A stretch of 64,000 bases of DNA from positions 85,570-149,569 of the forward strand of contig NZ_JABWRP020000017.1 in NCBI RefSeq assembly GCF_014269035.2. Direction: 5' to 3'. Below, one piece after another: positions 33,849 through 43,297 of the stretch. The first letter of the stretch is position 1, and every line of letters starts with the position of its first letter. Source of the DNA: Pseudomonas vlassakiae (GTDB lineage Bacteria > Pseudomonadota > Gammaproteobacteria > Pseudomonadales > Pseudomonadaceae). The position numbers and the translations under genes are program-made. The notes beneath the pieces were generated by a model. It made no database searches, was not told the origin of the DNA, and saw only the letters and a list, made by a program, of their open reading frames with translations.

Positions 33849-34763
33849 ATGGCAGGAAGCAGTTTACTGGTACTGATCGACGATATCGCCACGGTGCTCG
33901 ACGATGTGTCGGTGATGACCAAGGTTGCGGCGAAGAAGACCGCAGGCGTGCTGGGCGACGACCTGGCCCTCAATGCCCAGCAGGTTACCGGTGTGCGCGC
34001 CGATCGCGAGCTTCCGGTGGTTTGGGCGGTGGCCAAGGGCTCGTTGGTGAACAAGGCGATTCTGGTGCCGGCGGCGCTGTTGATCAGCGCGTTCATCCCT
34101 TGGGCGGTGACGCCACTGCTGATGCTTGGCGGCGCCTACCTGTGCTTCGAAGGCTTCGAGAAGCTGGCGCACAAGTTTCTGCACAGCAAGGAAGAGGACG
34201 AACTGCATCACGAGGCACGCAAGGAGGCTGTGGCCGATGCCGCTGTCGACCTCGTAGCGTTCGAGAAAGCCAAGGTCAAGGGCGCGGTGCGTACCGACTT
34301 CATCCTCTCCGCCGAAATCATCGCCATTACCCTGGGTATCGTCGCCGACACGCCGCTGACGCAGCAAATCATCGTGCTGTCGGGCATCGCGGTGGTCATG
34401 ACCATCGGTGTGTATGGCCTGGTGGGTGGGATCGTCAAGCTTGACGACCTGGGACTGTGGATGACCCAGAAGTCTTCAGCGCTGTCTCGTTCGATCGGCA
34501 ATGGCATCCTGCGAGCCGCGCCCTACATGATGAAGAGCCTCTCGGTGATCGGTACTGCGGCGATGTTCCTGGTCGGCGGCGGGATTCTGGTACACGGCGT
34601 GGTGCCCCTGCATCATGCGATCGAGGCCTTCAGCGAGGGGCGCGGTGGGTCGCTGACCAGCGGTTTGCTCAACGGCCTGGCCGGTGTGCTGGCCGGGGGT
34701 GTGGTGCTGGCGGTGGTGGCTGTTGCGGGTAAACTGTGGCGGGCGTTGCGGCCCGCCACATGA
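33849..34763 (+). CDS. DUF808-family membrane protein (YedI-like)
   Basis: This 304-residue protein opens MAGSSLLVLIDDIATVLDDVSVM and has hydrophobic segments around residues 65-100 and through the C-terminal half, matching the DUF808/YedI family. Its function is unknown. The start ATG 33849 is preferred to ATG 33837, as MAGSSLL is the usual beginning and the upstream run of nine A bases is a poor leader. It diverges from the TetR gene. Confidence 0.84.
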   Translation: MAGSSLLVLIDDIATVLDDVSVMTKVAAKKTAGVLGDDLALNAQQVTGVRADRELPVVWAVAKGSLVNKAILVPAALLISAFIPWAVTPLLMLGGAYLCFEGFEKLAHKFLHSKEEDELHHEARKEAVADAAVDLVAFEKAKVKGAVRTDFILSAEIIAITLGIVADTPLTQQIIVLSGIAVVMTIGVYGLVGGIVKLDDLGLWMTQKSSALSRSIGNGILRAAPYMMKSLSVIGTAAMFLVGGGILVHGVVPLHHAIEAFSEGRGGSLTSGLLNGLAGVLAGGVVLAVVAVAGKLWRALRPAT

Positions 34764-34767
34764 GGGC

Positions 34768-36711
34768 TCACTTGCCGGCAGCGATGCCTTGCTCTTCGGG
34801 TTTCCAGGCCAGCAGGCCCTGGCTGAAGCCGTAGGCCGCACTCTGGTAATAGGCGATTGCCCGGCGGATCAGCGGGTTGTCGCTGGCAACCGTGGTTTCC
34901 CGGCTCTTGCCAAGCGCGTCTTCATGCACACGCATGCCGCCACGCGGGCTGAGAATGGCCAGGTCGTTGCCGTCGAACAGCCCCAGGTGCTGGTAGTTGC
35001 CGATCAGCACCCGTGGTGGCAGGTCATCTTGCTTGAGCAGGTCGCGGCCGAAGAAGGTCGAGGTGTAGTCGAAGTTAAGCAGGCCCAGCAGGGTCGGGGC
35101 CAGGTCGATCTGGCTGGCCAGCTTGCTGTCTTCGCGGGGCTCGATCATTTTTGGCGCATAGATCCACAGCGGGATCTGGTAGTTGTTCACCGGCAGGTCC
35201 TCGACCCCGGCACTGCCGGCCGTGTGGTCGGCGACAAACACGAACAAGGTGTTGTCGAACCATGGCTTGCCCTTGGCTTCCTTGAGGAACTGAGCGATGG
35301 CATGGTCGGTGTACTTCACCGCGCCTTCGCGGCCGTCGCCTGACGGAATGTCGATGCGGCCGTCCGGGTAGGTGTAGGGGCGGTGGTTCGAAGTGGTCAT
35401 CAGCTGCAGGAAGAACGGCTTCTGCCGGGCGTAATCGGCATCGGCCAGCTTGAGGGTCTGCCGGTACAGGTCCTCGTCGGCCATGCCCCAGGCATTCTTG
35501 AAACTGATTTCGCTTTCATCGACGCTGCTCTGGTCGACGATGCGGTAGCCGTTGCCGCTGAAAAACGCATTCATGTTGTCGAAGTAGCCGCGCCCGCCGT
35601 AGACGAATACTGCGTCATAGCCTTTGGCGGTCAGTTGCTGGCCAAGACTGGCGTAGCCGCTTTCGCGGCCGATGCGCTTGACGATCGAGCGGCCCGGGGT
35701 AGGCGGGATCGACAGGGTGATGGCTTCCAGGCCGCGGTCGGTACGGGTGCCAGTTGCATAGAAATTGTTGAAGTACAGGCTCTCGCGGCGCAGGGCATCG
35801 AGGTTCGGCGTGAGGTTGCGTGCATCACCGTTGCTGCCCATGTACTTGGCGCTGAAGCTTTCGATGGTCACCAGGATGATGTTGGGCGTGCGCTGCTCAC
35901 CGTTGGCAGTGATGTGGCGGCGGATGTCCTGGGGTTCCTGGCCCTGGAACTGTGCATGGGGTTCGGCCAGCTCCTGGTGCATCTGCGCGCCGACTTCGCC
36001 GGCACCGAGGCTGACGTAGAACTGGGTGTAGTCCAGTTCGTTGTTACGGAAGGCGGCGAAGAACTGGTACGGGCCGTTGCTGGCCAGCTCGCGCTGATAG
36101 GCATTGCCGCCCTGGCCGCGTGGGAACTGCTGGTCGATCACCACGATGTTCAGGCCGACCAGTACGGCCAGCACAGCCAGCCCGGACATGCGCTGGCGCG
36201 AGGTGGCGGCGGGGCCGGCGAGGGCTTGGGCCAATGGCTTGCGCAACACCAGGGCAAGCAGGACCGCAGCCACCGCGATGCCGCTGAGCAATGCGGGCAG
36301 TGGGTAGGACTCGCGGATGTTGTCCAGCACTTCCTTGGAATAGACCAGGTAGTCGACAGCGATGAAGTTGAAGCGTACGCCGAATTCGTCCCAGAACAGC
36401 CACTCGGCCACGGCAACGAACAGCATCACGAACAGGCTGACCGCCAGCAAGCCGCCAAGCAGCCAATGGTGGGCACGTGAGCGCCACAATCTGTTTGGGC
36501 ACAGCGCCAGGTACAGGCCCAGCGGCAATGCTGTGTAGATGAGGAAGCTCAGGTCGTAGATCGCCCCTTCAAAGAAGATCGAAAAATAGTTGCCGCTGAA
36601 CTCATTCATATGAGTGAACAGCAATAACAAGCGTGTCAGCAGGAAGATGCCGAACCAGGTTGAGCAAAGCAACAGCAGATAGCGCCAGGGCGCAGGTAGG
36701 GGAGTACGCAT
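34768..36711 (-). CDS. LTA-synthase-like/phosphoglycerol transferase family membrane protein
   Basis: This 647-residue protein has about five N-terminal membrane segments (to about residue 190) followed by a sulfatase/alkaline-phosphatase-fold domain. Metal and nucleophile positions are visible: VTIESFSAKYMG, the GTRTDRGLEA nucleophile region (threonine), TTSNHRPYTYPDG and FVFVADHTAGSAG. Gram-negative members add phosphoglycerol to osmoregulated glucans or modify envelope glycolipids. The exact substrate is unknown. It converges on the DUF808 gene. Confidence 0.88.
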   Translation of the reverse strand: MRTPLPAPWRYLLLLCSTWFGIFLLTRLLLLFTHMNEFSGNYFSIFFEGAIYDLSFLIYTALPLGLYLALCPNRLWRSRAHHWLLGGLLAVSLFVMLFVAVAEWLFWDEFGVRFNFIAVDYLVYSKEVLDNIRESYPLPALLSGIAVAAVLLALVLRKPLAQALAGPAATSRQRMSGLAVLAVLVGLNIVVIDQQFPRGQGGNAYQRELASNGPYQFFAAFRNNELDYTQFYVSLGAGEVGAQMHQELAEPHAQFQGQEPQDIRRHITANGEQRTPNIILVTIESFSAKYMGSNGDARNLTPNLDALRRESLYFNNFYATGTRTDRGLEAITLSIPPTPGRSIVKRIGRESGYASLGQQLTAKGYDAVFVYGGRGYFDNMNAFFSGNGYRIVDQSSVDESEISFKNAWGMADEDLYRQTLKLADADYARQKPFFLQLMTTSNHRPYTYPDGRIDIPSGDGREGAVKYTDHAIAQFLKEAKGKPWFDNTLFVFVADHTAGSAGVEDLPVNNYQIPLWIYAPKMIEPREDSKLASQIDLAPTLLGLLNFDYTSTFFGRDLLKQDDLPPRVLIGNYQHLGLFDGNDLAILSPRGGMRVHEDALGKSRETTVASDNPLIRRAIAYYQSAAYGFSQGLLAWKPEEQGIAAGK

Positions 36712-36861
36712 CTAGTTGGCCTGTTTTCTTTCTTGGGTGTGCGAGGCCAACTAGTTTAGTAGAAAAATTGCAAAAATATTGTCAAAAATTCCCCGTGCAG
36801 GCGAAGGCGATGGCTTTATAGTCGTAACTTGCGATTTCAGAGTTGGTGGGAAGGAAATCAC

Positions 36862-37173
36862 ATGTTCGGTGTGCTGACTTACGACGCCTATCACCTGGCC
36901 CTGTACCTGCTCACAGCGCTTGCCTGGGGGGGGCTGGGGCTTGGCCTCGTGCTGCGCGGCGCGGACGTTCAGGGGCTCTGGAAGTGTTGCGCGATGCTCG
37001 GATTGGTCTTGGCGATCAAGTCGATAGTGCTGGTACTGGATATCTCCAGGGTCATACCGCACCACCACGTGGAGTTGGTATTGCTGGTATTTGGAATCGT
37101 GCTGCCGGTGGGAATTTTTCTGACCTGTAAGGCAATTTCTATTTTAAGTAAGACAGTGCTGAAAAGATTGTAA
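36862..37173 (+). CDS. Small membrane protein of unknown function
   Basis: This 103-residue protein has three hydrophobic segments (about 8-28, 38-58 and 70-92) and a basic C-terminus (SKTVLKRL). AAGGAA precedes ATG 36862. It diverges from the LTA-synthase-like gene and converges on the first Tsx-like gene. No family is recognised. The A+T-rich upstream region holds both promoters. Confidence 0.68.
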   Translation: MFGVLTYDAYHLALYLLTALAWGGLGLGLVLRGADVQGLWKCCAMLGLVLAIKSIVLVLDISRVIPHHHVELVLLVFGIVLPVGIFLTCKAISILSKTVLKRL

Positions 37174-37239
37174 GTTAAAGCTTACAAATCAGGAATATGA
37201 CGGCGCCGCCAGGTAACGGCGCGGTCACGTTTCAGCCGA

Positions 37240-38022
37240 TCAGAAGTGCACTTTCACCAGGAAACTCATGGTGTTCTGGTCGGTGGTGAAGCCATCACTG
37301 TCCTTGATGCCGTACTTGTCTTTCCAGTAATCGTATTCGACACCGACATACAGCTGCTTCTCGCCCAGGTGCAGGGCCTTGCCCAGGTCGTACTTGATCT
37401 GCGGGTTGAAGTGCAGGTTGGCGTGATAAGTACCGTGACGGTTCTCGTCGTTGTCGACGACCCAGTCCATGAAACCGTCGATCAGCACATCGGAGTCACC
37501 GACCGGAATGGTGTAGGACCAGACCGGAGTGATCTGCCAGACATTGTTACCCGCGCGGCTGCCTTCAGGCATGCGGTTGTAGAAGTTGAGCTGGAAATAG
37601 TCGAAGCCCGGAATGTTCAGGTCGAAGCCCGGGCCGATCAGGTACGACTCGACGTCACCCTCACCAAACTCGTAGGTCGCGGCCAGCAGCACGTCCTTGA
37701 CCGGGCCGAACTCAAGCTTCTGGTCGAAAATCTTGCCAAACGACAGGCGCGGGCTGAATTCGCCGTAGTAGCTGTTGGGGCCGTTGTTGGCGTCCTTCTT
37801 GCCCTGGTAGAAAATCTTGTCGACGAAGAAGAAGTTGTCGCCGTACTTCCAGCCATCGGCATGCTCGAAGGTGAAGGTTTGCTGGATCTCTGGGTTGACC
37901 TTGAAGTTCTTGCCCCACAGGTAGGTCAGGCTGTTGTTCTGCCACTGCAGCAGGTCGCCGGCGAAGGTGGTGCCGCAGGCCAGCAGGCCGCCCGCGAGAA
38001 TCAGGCTGTTGATGGTACGCAT
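37240..38022 (-). CDS. Tsx-like nucleoside-specific outer membrane channel (copy 1)
   Basis: This 260-residue protein has a signal peptide (about 1-22), a beta-barrel pattern ending in phenylalanine (VKVHF) and many aromatic girdle residues, as in Tsx-type porins. It likely admits nucleosides or purine metabolites for the catabolic enzymes nearby. Its paralogue follows upstream at 38373-39158. ATG 38022 gives a normal signal peptide; the longer frame does not. Confidence 0.84.
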   Translation of the reverse strand: MRTINSLILAGGLLACGTTFAGDLLQWQNNSLTYLWGKNFKVNPEIQQTFTFEHADGWKYGDNFFFVDKIFYQGKKDANNGPNSYYGEFSPRLSFGKIFDQKLEFGPVKDVLLAATYEFGEGDVESYLIGPGFDLNIPGFDYFQLNFYNRMPEGSRAGNNVWQITPVWSYTIPVGDSDVLIDGFMDWVVDNDENRHGTYHANLHFNPQIKYDLGKALHLGEKQLYVGVEYDYWKDKYGIKDSDGFTTDQNTMSFLVKVHF

Positions 38023-38372
38023 TGCGAGTGTCGCTCCCTTGATTGATCTGTTGTCAGCGCTCGTCGGCGCTTTTTTGTCTTTTGAGTCAGCTTTTTTCGA
38101 TTGGCCACAACTGTTTGGCAAGAGCTGCGCCAACTTTTCGGGGTTAGCTGCTACCTTCCTGCTCGACTCGTTCTGAACGGATGAAAATGGGTATTCCAGG
38201 CTGGCAACACGTCGGCCAACCGCCCGAATTCATTGACTGAGCGGTCAGTAAACGCCGGCACAATCCATTGTGCCGTGATCGAGGGGGCGCGCAGATTACT
38301 GGCTTGCGCGCCGCGCCTCAAGTGCTCCGTCCTGGAGCACGGTGATTCAAACTTGGGCGTTTGGTCAGATTT
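38023..38372. promoter_or_regulatory. 350-bp intergenic region between the two Tsx-like genes
   Basis: This gap is upstream of copy 1 and downstream of copy 2. It holds a TGAC-N6-GTCA palindrome (38234-38247) and, near copy 2's end, a GCGCGCAG...CTTGCGCGC hairpin. The spacing shows the two porin genes can be controlled separately. Confidence 0.5.
38234..38249. promoter_or_regulatory. TGAC-N6-GTCA palindrome, TetR-operator-like
   Basis: TGAC (38234-38237) and GTCA (38244-38247) enclose six bases, and the inner ACTGA/TCAGT arms are also symmetric. It is similar in form and spacing to 54656-54669 before xdhA. TetR proteins often bind TGAC/GTCA-type palindromes, and the RutR-like regulator is nearby. 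The assignment is inference. Confidence 0.4.
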
Positions 38373-39158
38373 TCAGAAGTGTACTTTGATCAGCGCGCTG
38401 GCGACACTTTGATTACTGTCCAGATTGCCGCGGCTGTCGATGCCGTACTTGTCTTTCCAGTAGCTGTATTCGAAGCCGACGTAGAGCTGTTTGGCACCGA
38501 TATTCAGGGCCTTGCCCAGGTCATACTTGACCTGCGGGTTGAAGTGCAGGTTGGCATGGTAGGTGCCACGTTTGTTCTGGTCGTTGTCGGTGACCCAGTC
38601 CATGTAACCGTCGATCAGAATGTCGGATTTGCCCACAGGGATGGTGTAGGACCAGCCGGGGGTAATCTGCCAGACGTTGTCACCGGGGCGGCTGCCTTCG
38701 GTGTTGCGCACATAGAAATTCAGGGTGAAGTAGTTGAAGCCGGGAATGTCCAGGTCGAAGCCGGGGCCGATCAGGTAGGCCTCGTTGTCGCCTTCGCCGC
38801 GTTCGTAGGTCATGGCCAGCAGCACGTCCTTGACCGGGCCGAAGGCGAGCTTCTGGTCGAAGATCTTGCCGAACGACAGGCGCGGGCTGAACTCACCGTA
38901 GTAGGTGGTCACGCCTTTGCCGGGGTCGGGTTTGCCGTTGTAGAAGATCTTGTCGACGAACATGAACGTGTCGCCGTACTTCCATTTGTTGGCATGCTCG
39001 AAGGTGACGGTCTGCTGGATGCTCGGGTTGACCTTGAAATCCTTGCCATACAGGTAGGTCAGGCTTTCGCCGTGCCACAGCAGCCAATCGCCTGCATGGG
39101 CGGGGAGGGTGGCCAGCAGGCTGCTGCCCAGCAGCAGGCTTGATGCGATGCGCTTCAT
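38373..39158 (-). CDS. Tsx-like nucleoside-specific outer membrane channel (copy 2)
   Basis: This 261-residue paralogue of the 37240 gene has a signal peptide (1-22) and an aromatic beta-barrel ending in IKVHF. The two share long blocks such as WGKDFKVNP-like, VDKIFY, GEFSPRLSFGKIFDQKL and GPGFDL. Both are porin-like and adjacent, so they arose by tandem duplication. The products probably differ in ligand. It lies downstream of the uric-acid permease gene, leftward, with 144 nt between. Confidence 0.84.
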   Translation of the reverse strand: MKRIASSLLLGSSLLATLPAHAGDWLLWHGESLTYLYGKDFKVNPSIQQTVTFEHANKWKYGDTFMFVDKIFYNGKPDPGKGVTTYYGEFSPRLSFGKIFDQKLAFGPVKDVLLAMTYERGEGDNEAYLIGPGFDLDIPGFNYFTLNFYVRNTEGSRPGDNVWQITPGWSYTIPVGKSDILIDGYMDWVTDNDQNKRGTYHANLHFNPQVKYDLGKALNIGAKQLYVGFEYSYWKDKYGIDSRGNLDSNQSVASALIKVHF

Positions 39159-39302
39159 GTCGTGATTCCCGGACTTATTGTTTTTGTTGGCGGTTTATTC
39201 GGCGCGCAGGCGCCCCGAGCGGCCCATTCCGGCGGGCCGACGGTGAAACGGTTACTACGGAATGTGAGCAGGGGCGGCACACTGCGCCGCCCCGCTCAGG
39301 GC

Positions 39303-40658
39303 TCAATGCTGGTGGCAGGCGTCGTTATGCACGGCGCGCTCGGCACCACCCAGGATGTTGAACAGCACGTTGAGCACCAGGGCACTGACCGTGGCCATGG
39401 CGATCCCGCTGTGGGTGATGGGTTCCATCCACTGCGGCATTTGCGCGAAGAACTCCGGCTTGACCACGGGGATCAGGCCAAAGCCGACGCTCACCGCCAC
39501 CAGCAGCTGGTTGCGGCGGTCGCCGATGTCGGCTTCCTGGAGGATCTTGATCCCGGTGGCGGTGACCATGCCGAACATGGCGATGGACGCGCCGCCCAGC
39601 ACTGCAGGCGGGATCGAGGCGATCAGGAAGGCCGCCTTGGGCAGCAGGCTGAGCATGATCAGCAGGGCACCGGCCATTACCGTGACGTAACGGCAACGCA
39701 CGCCAGTCATCTGCACCAGGCCGATGTTCTGGGCGAACGATGAGTGGGTGAAGGTGTTGAAGAAACCGGCGACGAACGACGCACCGGCATCGCACAACAG
39801 GCCGCGGCGCAGCATGCCTGGTGTTACTTCACGGTCTGTCACCTTGCCCAGGGCGAGGAACATGCCCGTCGACTCGACGAAGATGATCACCACCACCAGG
39901 CACATCGACAGGATCGGCGCCAGGCTGAAGGTCGGCATGCCGAAGTGCAGTGGCGTCACCACTTGCAGCCACGGCGTGTCGCCCAGGCCCGACAGGTCGA
40001 CCATGCCGATGGAGCCGGCCAGGATGTAGCCAAGGCCCATGCCCACCAGCACCGACACGTTGACCCAGAAGCCGCGCATGAAGCGGTTGATCAACAGGAT
40101 GACTGCCAGCACCAGGCCAGCCACCAGCAGGTAGATCGGCGAACCGAAGGTGGTGGCGTCCTGGCCACCACCGGCCCAGTTGACCGCTACGGGGAACAGC
40201 GACAGGCCAATCGAGGTGATCACCGTACCGGTGACCAGGGGCGGGAAGAAGCGTACGACCTTGGACATGAACGGCGCGATCAGCATGCCGAAGAACCCGG
40301 CAGCGATGGTCGCGCCGAAGATCCCTTGCAGGCCGACGCCCGGCATGCCGGCCATGGCCACCATGCTGCCGACGGCAGCAAAACTGGCACCCATCATCAC
40401 CGGCATGCGGATCCCCACCGGGCCGATACCGAACGACTGGATGATGGTAGCGACACCGGCCACCAACAGGTCGGCGTTGATCAGGAAAGCAACTTCTTCA
40501 CGGGACAAACCTGCGGCCTGGCCGATGATCAGAGGGACGGCGATCGCCCCCCCGTACATCAGCAACACATGTTGCAGGCCAACCAGGATCAGTTGGAACA
40601 GGGGCAGAGGCTGTCGCGGCGGCGCAACTGGGATGTACGCCTTGCGTGACTCGGACAT
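39303..40658 (-). CDS. NCS2-family urate/xanthine permease (UacT-like)
   Basis: This 451-residue protein has about 14 membrane segments and NCS2 signatures: LQHVLLMYGGAIAVPLIIG, the SFGIGPVGIRMPVMMGASFAAVG substrate-helix region, and NTFTHSSFAQNIGLVQMTGV. It imports urate or xanthine by proton symport, feeding PuuD. Substrate preference is inferred from its place next to puuD and urate-degrading genes. Confidence 0.88.
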   Translation of the reverse strand: MSESRKAYIPVAPPRQPLPLFQLILVGLQHVLLMYGGAIAVPLIIGQAAGLSREEVAFLINADLLVAGVATIIQSFGIGPVGIRMPVMMGASFAAVGSMVAMAGMPGVGLQGIFGATIAAGFFGMLIAPFMSKVVRFFPPLVTGTVITSIGLSLFPVAVNWAGGGQDATTFGSPIYLLVAGLVLAVILLINRFMRGFWVNVSVLVGMGLGYILAGSIGMVDLSGLGDTPWLQVVTPLHFGMPTFSLAPILSMCLVVVIIFVESTGMFLALGKVTDREVTPGMLRRGLLCDAGASFVAGFFNTFTHSSFAQNIGLVQMTGVRCRYVTVMAGALLIMLSLLPKAAFLIASIPPAVLGGASIAMFGMVTATGIKILQEADIGDRRNQLLVAVSVGFGLIPVVKPEFFAQMPQWMEPITHSGIAMATVSALVLNVLFNILGGAERAVHNDACHQH

Positions 40659-40788
40659 GCAGCACCTCGAGTTTTGTTTTTATTCTCGGATCCAAGCGCC
40701 GATCGCAAGCGGCGGGCCAAGGCAGCCCGGGTTTCCCGCCAGCAGTCGAACGCTCGATGCTTGCTTGTTGCGTATGTCTTGAAGCGGA

Positions 40789-40832
40789 GGCCGGATTTAC
40801 CGGCCTCTTCGCGGGCAAGCCACTCCCACAGC
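40789..40832. repeat. Degenerate REP-type palindrome between puuD and the urate permease
   Basis: GGCCGGATTTACCGGCCTCTTCGCGG resembles the REP core with one arm weak. It fills part of the 195-bp gap between puuD and the NCS2 permease, both leftward. Confidence 0.45.
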
Positions 40833-40853
40833 GAGAGCGGGGTGCCCGATGGA

Positions 40854-42182
40854 TCAGTTGACCTGAGCGCCTTTGGCGATCCAGTCACCGACGAGCTTGC
40901 GCTCTTCGGCGGTCATCTGGGTGATGTTGCCCAGCGGCATGATCTGGCTGGCGACCGCTTGCGCCTGAATGCGCGCGGCCTGGGCCTGGATCTGCTGCGG
41001 AGTGTCGAACATCACGCCGGCCGGTGCTGCGCTGAACAGTGGGCTGGTCGGTTTCGACGAGTGGCACACGCTGCAGCGTTCCTGAATGACCTTATGGATC
41101 TTCTCAAAGTCGCCACCGGCGGCCTGAGCCGTTGCCTGGGCCGGGGCCTCGGCGGGTGCGGCTGGCGCTTCGGCGGCCTTGGCGGCTTCCTCGGCACGCA
41201 GTTCGGCGGCGGTCTTGCCCCCGACGGCGGTGGCTGGCAGTGGCTGGTACTCGACCTTCGCTGCGGCCTGCTCAGGGCTGACGGCCATCGGCTTGGGACC
41301 GGTGACGTAGGCCAGGCAGATCATCGCCAGGGCACCGACCGGCAGGGTCCAGGCGTACTTGTTGCTGTCGTGACGGGTGTTGAAGTAGTGGCGGATCAGA
41401 ACCGCGGCTACTGCGATACCGGCCAGGATCAGCCAGTTGTACTGGCTACCGTAGGTGCTCGGGAAGTGGTTGCTGATCATGATGAACAGCACCGGCAGGG
41501 TGAAGTAGTTGTTGTGACGCGAGCGCAGCAGGCCCTTGGCCGGCAGTACCGGGTCCGGTGTCTGGTTGTTCTCGATCGCCGCTACCAGCTGGCGCTGGGC
41601 CGGCATGATGATGCGGAACACGTTGCCGACCATGATGGTGCCGATGATCGCGCCGGTGTGCAGGTACGCACCACGGCCGCTGAACACCAGGCTGAAGCCG
41701 AAGCAGGCGGCAATGATCAGGACGAACAGCACGGCGCCGAGCAGGGCAGGGTGCTTGCCCAGCGGCGAGTCGCACAGGAAGTCGTAGATGAACCAGCCGG
41801 CGACCAGCGAACCGATACCGATGGCCACGCCTTCGGCACCGCTCAGGGTGCTGCCGGGTGCCAGCAGGTACAGGCTCGGGTTCCAGTAGAACACCACGCA
41901 CAGCAGGGCGATACCGGACATCCAGGTGAAGTAGGCTTCCCATTTGAACCAGTGCAGGTTCTCGGGCATTTTCGGGGGGGCGAGCTTGTATTTCTCCAGG
42001 TGGTAGATACCACCGCCGTGAATTGCCCAGAGATCACCCGACAACCCATCGCGCGGGTTGCTTCGGTTCAGGTGGTTCTCCAGCCAGACGAAGTAGAACG
42101 ATGCACCGATCCAGGCCACGCCGGTGATCATGTGAACCCAGCGAATGCTCAGGTTCAGCCATTCGTGAAGGTGTGCTTCCAC
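40854..42182 (-). CDS. puuD: Membrane urate oxidase PuuD with C-terminal cytochrome c domain
   Basis: This 442-residue fusion has an N-terminal urate hydroxylase-type membrane domain (about 300 residues, eight segments, opening HEWLNLSIRWVHMITGVAWIGASFY) and an Ala/Pro-rich linker. The C-terminal c-type heme domain has CSVCH at 370-374 and a likely methionine ligand at 415. PuuD oxidises urate to 5-hydroxyisourate and passes electrons to the respiratory chain, without making peroxide. Its heme attachment needs the ccm genes also in this window. The start is GTG 42182 after AGAGG. Confidence 0.92.
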   Translation of the reverse strand: MEAHLHEWLNLSIRWVHMITGVAWIGASFYFVWLENHLNRSNPRDGLSGDLWAIHGGGIYHLEKYKLAPPKMPENLHWFKWEAYFTWMSGIALLCVVFYWNPSLYLLAPGSTLSGAEGVAIGIGSLVAGWFIYDFLCDSPLGKHPALLGAVLFVLIIAACFGFSLVFSGRGAYLHTGAIIGTIMVGNVFRIIMPAQRQLVAAIENNQTPDPVLPAKGLLRSRHNNYFTLPVLFIMISNHFPSTYGSQYNWLILAGIAVAAVLIRHYFNTRHDSNKYAWTLPVGALAMICLAYVTGPKPMAVSPEQAAAKVEYQPLPATAVGGKTAAELRAEEAAKAAEAPAAPAEAPAQATAQAAGGDFEKIHKVIQERCSVCHSSKPTSPLFSAAPAGVMFDTPQQIQAQAARIQAQAVASQIMPLGNITQMTAEERKLVGDWIAKGAQVN

Positions 42183-42227
42183 AGTATGTACCTCTGCCGA
42201 TCACCGTGAACGATGACCGACCTTTTC

Positions 42228-42731
42228 TTATTGGTGGGGATTGAGGATCAGCATCTGTTCCTCGGTGAAGTAATGCTCATCGCAGTTGTTGCCAGAACCG
42301 CTGCGATCAACCACCAGGAAGTCATCCCGCTTTTCGATCGTCAGCACCGGGTGGTGCCAGACGCCGCGATGGTAATTAACGCCCTGCCTGCCGTTACTAC
42401 GGAAGGCTCGGACCAAGCCTGATACAGGTGCATCGCCAACGGGCGCGACCACGATCAGAAAGGGGTTGCCGAGCAGCGGGATGAAAGCCTGGCTGCCCAG
42501 CGGATGGCGTTCCAGCATGCGCACGGTCAGCGGCATGTCCTGCGCGTCGGCGCGGAAGATGCTGATGATCGCCTTGTCTTCGGGCTCGGCGGTCTCGACC
42601 GTGGCGAGCTTGTGAAAGCGCATGGTCGAGCCGTTGTTGATCATGAAGTGATCGCTGCCATCGGTTTCGATCACGTCTCCGAATTCGGCGAAGGCTTCTT
42701 TGGTCAGGGGCTCGATCATCAGGGTGCGCAT
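42228..42731 (-). CDS. allA: Ureidoglycolate lyase AllA
   Basis: This 167-residue cupin-like protein opens MRTLMIEPLTKEAFAEFGDVIE and contains NYHRGVWHHPVLTI, the metal/active-site block of ureidoglycolate lyase. It splits ureidoglycolate to glyoxylate and urea, linking purine breakdown to Gcl. It lies 50 nt after uraD and 45 nt before puuD. Confidence 0.93.
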   Translation of the reverse strand: MRTLMIEPLTKEAFAEFGDVIETDGSDHFMINNGSTMRFHKLATVETAEPEDKAIISIFRADAQDMPLTVRMLERHPLGSQAFIPLLGNPFLIVVAPVGDAPVSGLVRAFRSNGRQGVNYHRGVWHHPVLTIEKRDDFLVVDRSGSGNNCDEHYFTEEQMLILNPHQ

Positions 42732-42781
42732 GCGGATATCTCTTCTATTGTTCGATGTGCTGAATAAGGTTCGGCGGTTGC

Positions 42782-43297
42782 TTACAGCTGCAACAGGCGG
42801 AACAGGGCGATCAGGTTGATCTGCGCCAGGGCTTCCTTGAATTCGGCATCGGCATCGTTATGGATGCGTTTCTCGAAGGAGGCGAGGATCTGGTGCCGGT
42901 TGCTGCCTTTCACTGCCATGATGAACGGGAACTGGAACTTGGCTTTGTAGGCGTCATTCAGCTCGGTGAAACGGGCGAACTCTTCGGCGGTGCACTGGTG
43001 GATACCGGCGCCGGCCTGCTCATTGGTGCTCGATTCGGTCAGCTCGCCCTGGATGGCGGCCTTGCCGGCCAGGTCCGGGTGAGCGTTGATCAGCGCCAGC
43101 TGATCAGCGTGGTTGGCGCTGAGCAGGATGTCGCTCATGCGCTGGTGCAGCGCCTCGATCTCGTCCAGTTCGCCCAACTGGCCCAGGTCGTAGGCTTTTT
43201 CGGCGACCCATGGCGAGTGCTCATAGATATCGGCGAACGCCGCGACGAAGGCATCACGGGACAGCGTGGAGGGCTTGAGGGTCTTGAAGGCGGTCAT
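42782..43297 (-). CDS. uraD: OHCU decarboxylase UraD
   Basis: This 171-residue protein has the signature INAHPDLAGKAAI, which contains the catalytic histidine, and FPFIMAVKGSNRHQIL. UraD decarboxylates OHCU to S-allantoin after HiuH. Its ATG overlaps the puuE stop by one base (TGATG), indicating translational coupling. Confidence 0.94.
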   Translation of the reverse strand: MTAFKTLKPSTLSRDAFVAAFADIYEHSPWVAEKAYDLGQLGELDEIEALHQRMSDILLSANHADQLALINAHPDLAGKAAIQGELTESSTNEQAGAGIHQCTAEEFARFTELNDAYKAKFQFPFIMAVKGSNRHQILASFEKRIHNDADAEFKEALAQINLIALFRLLQL

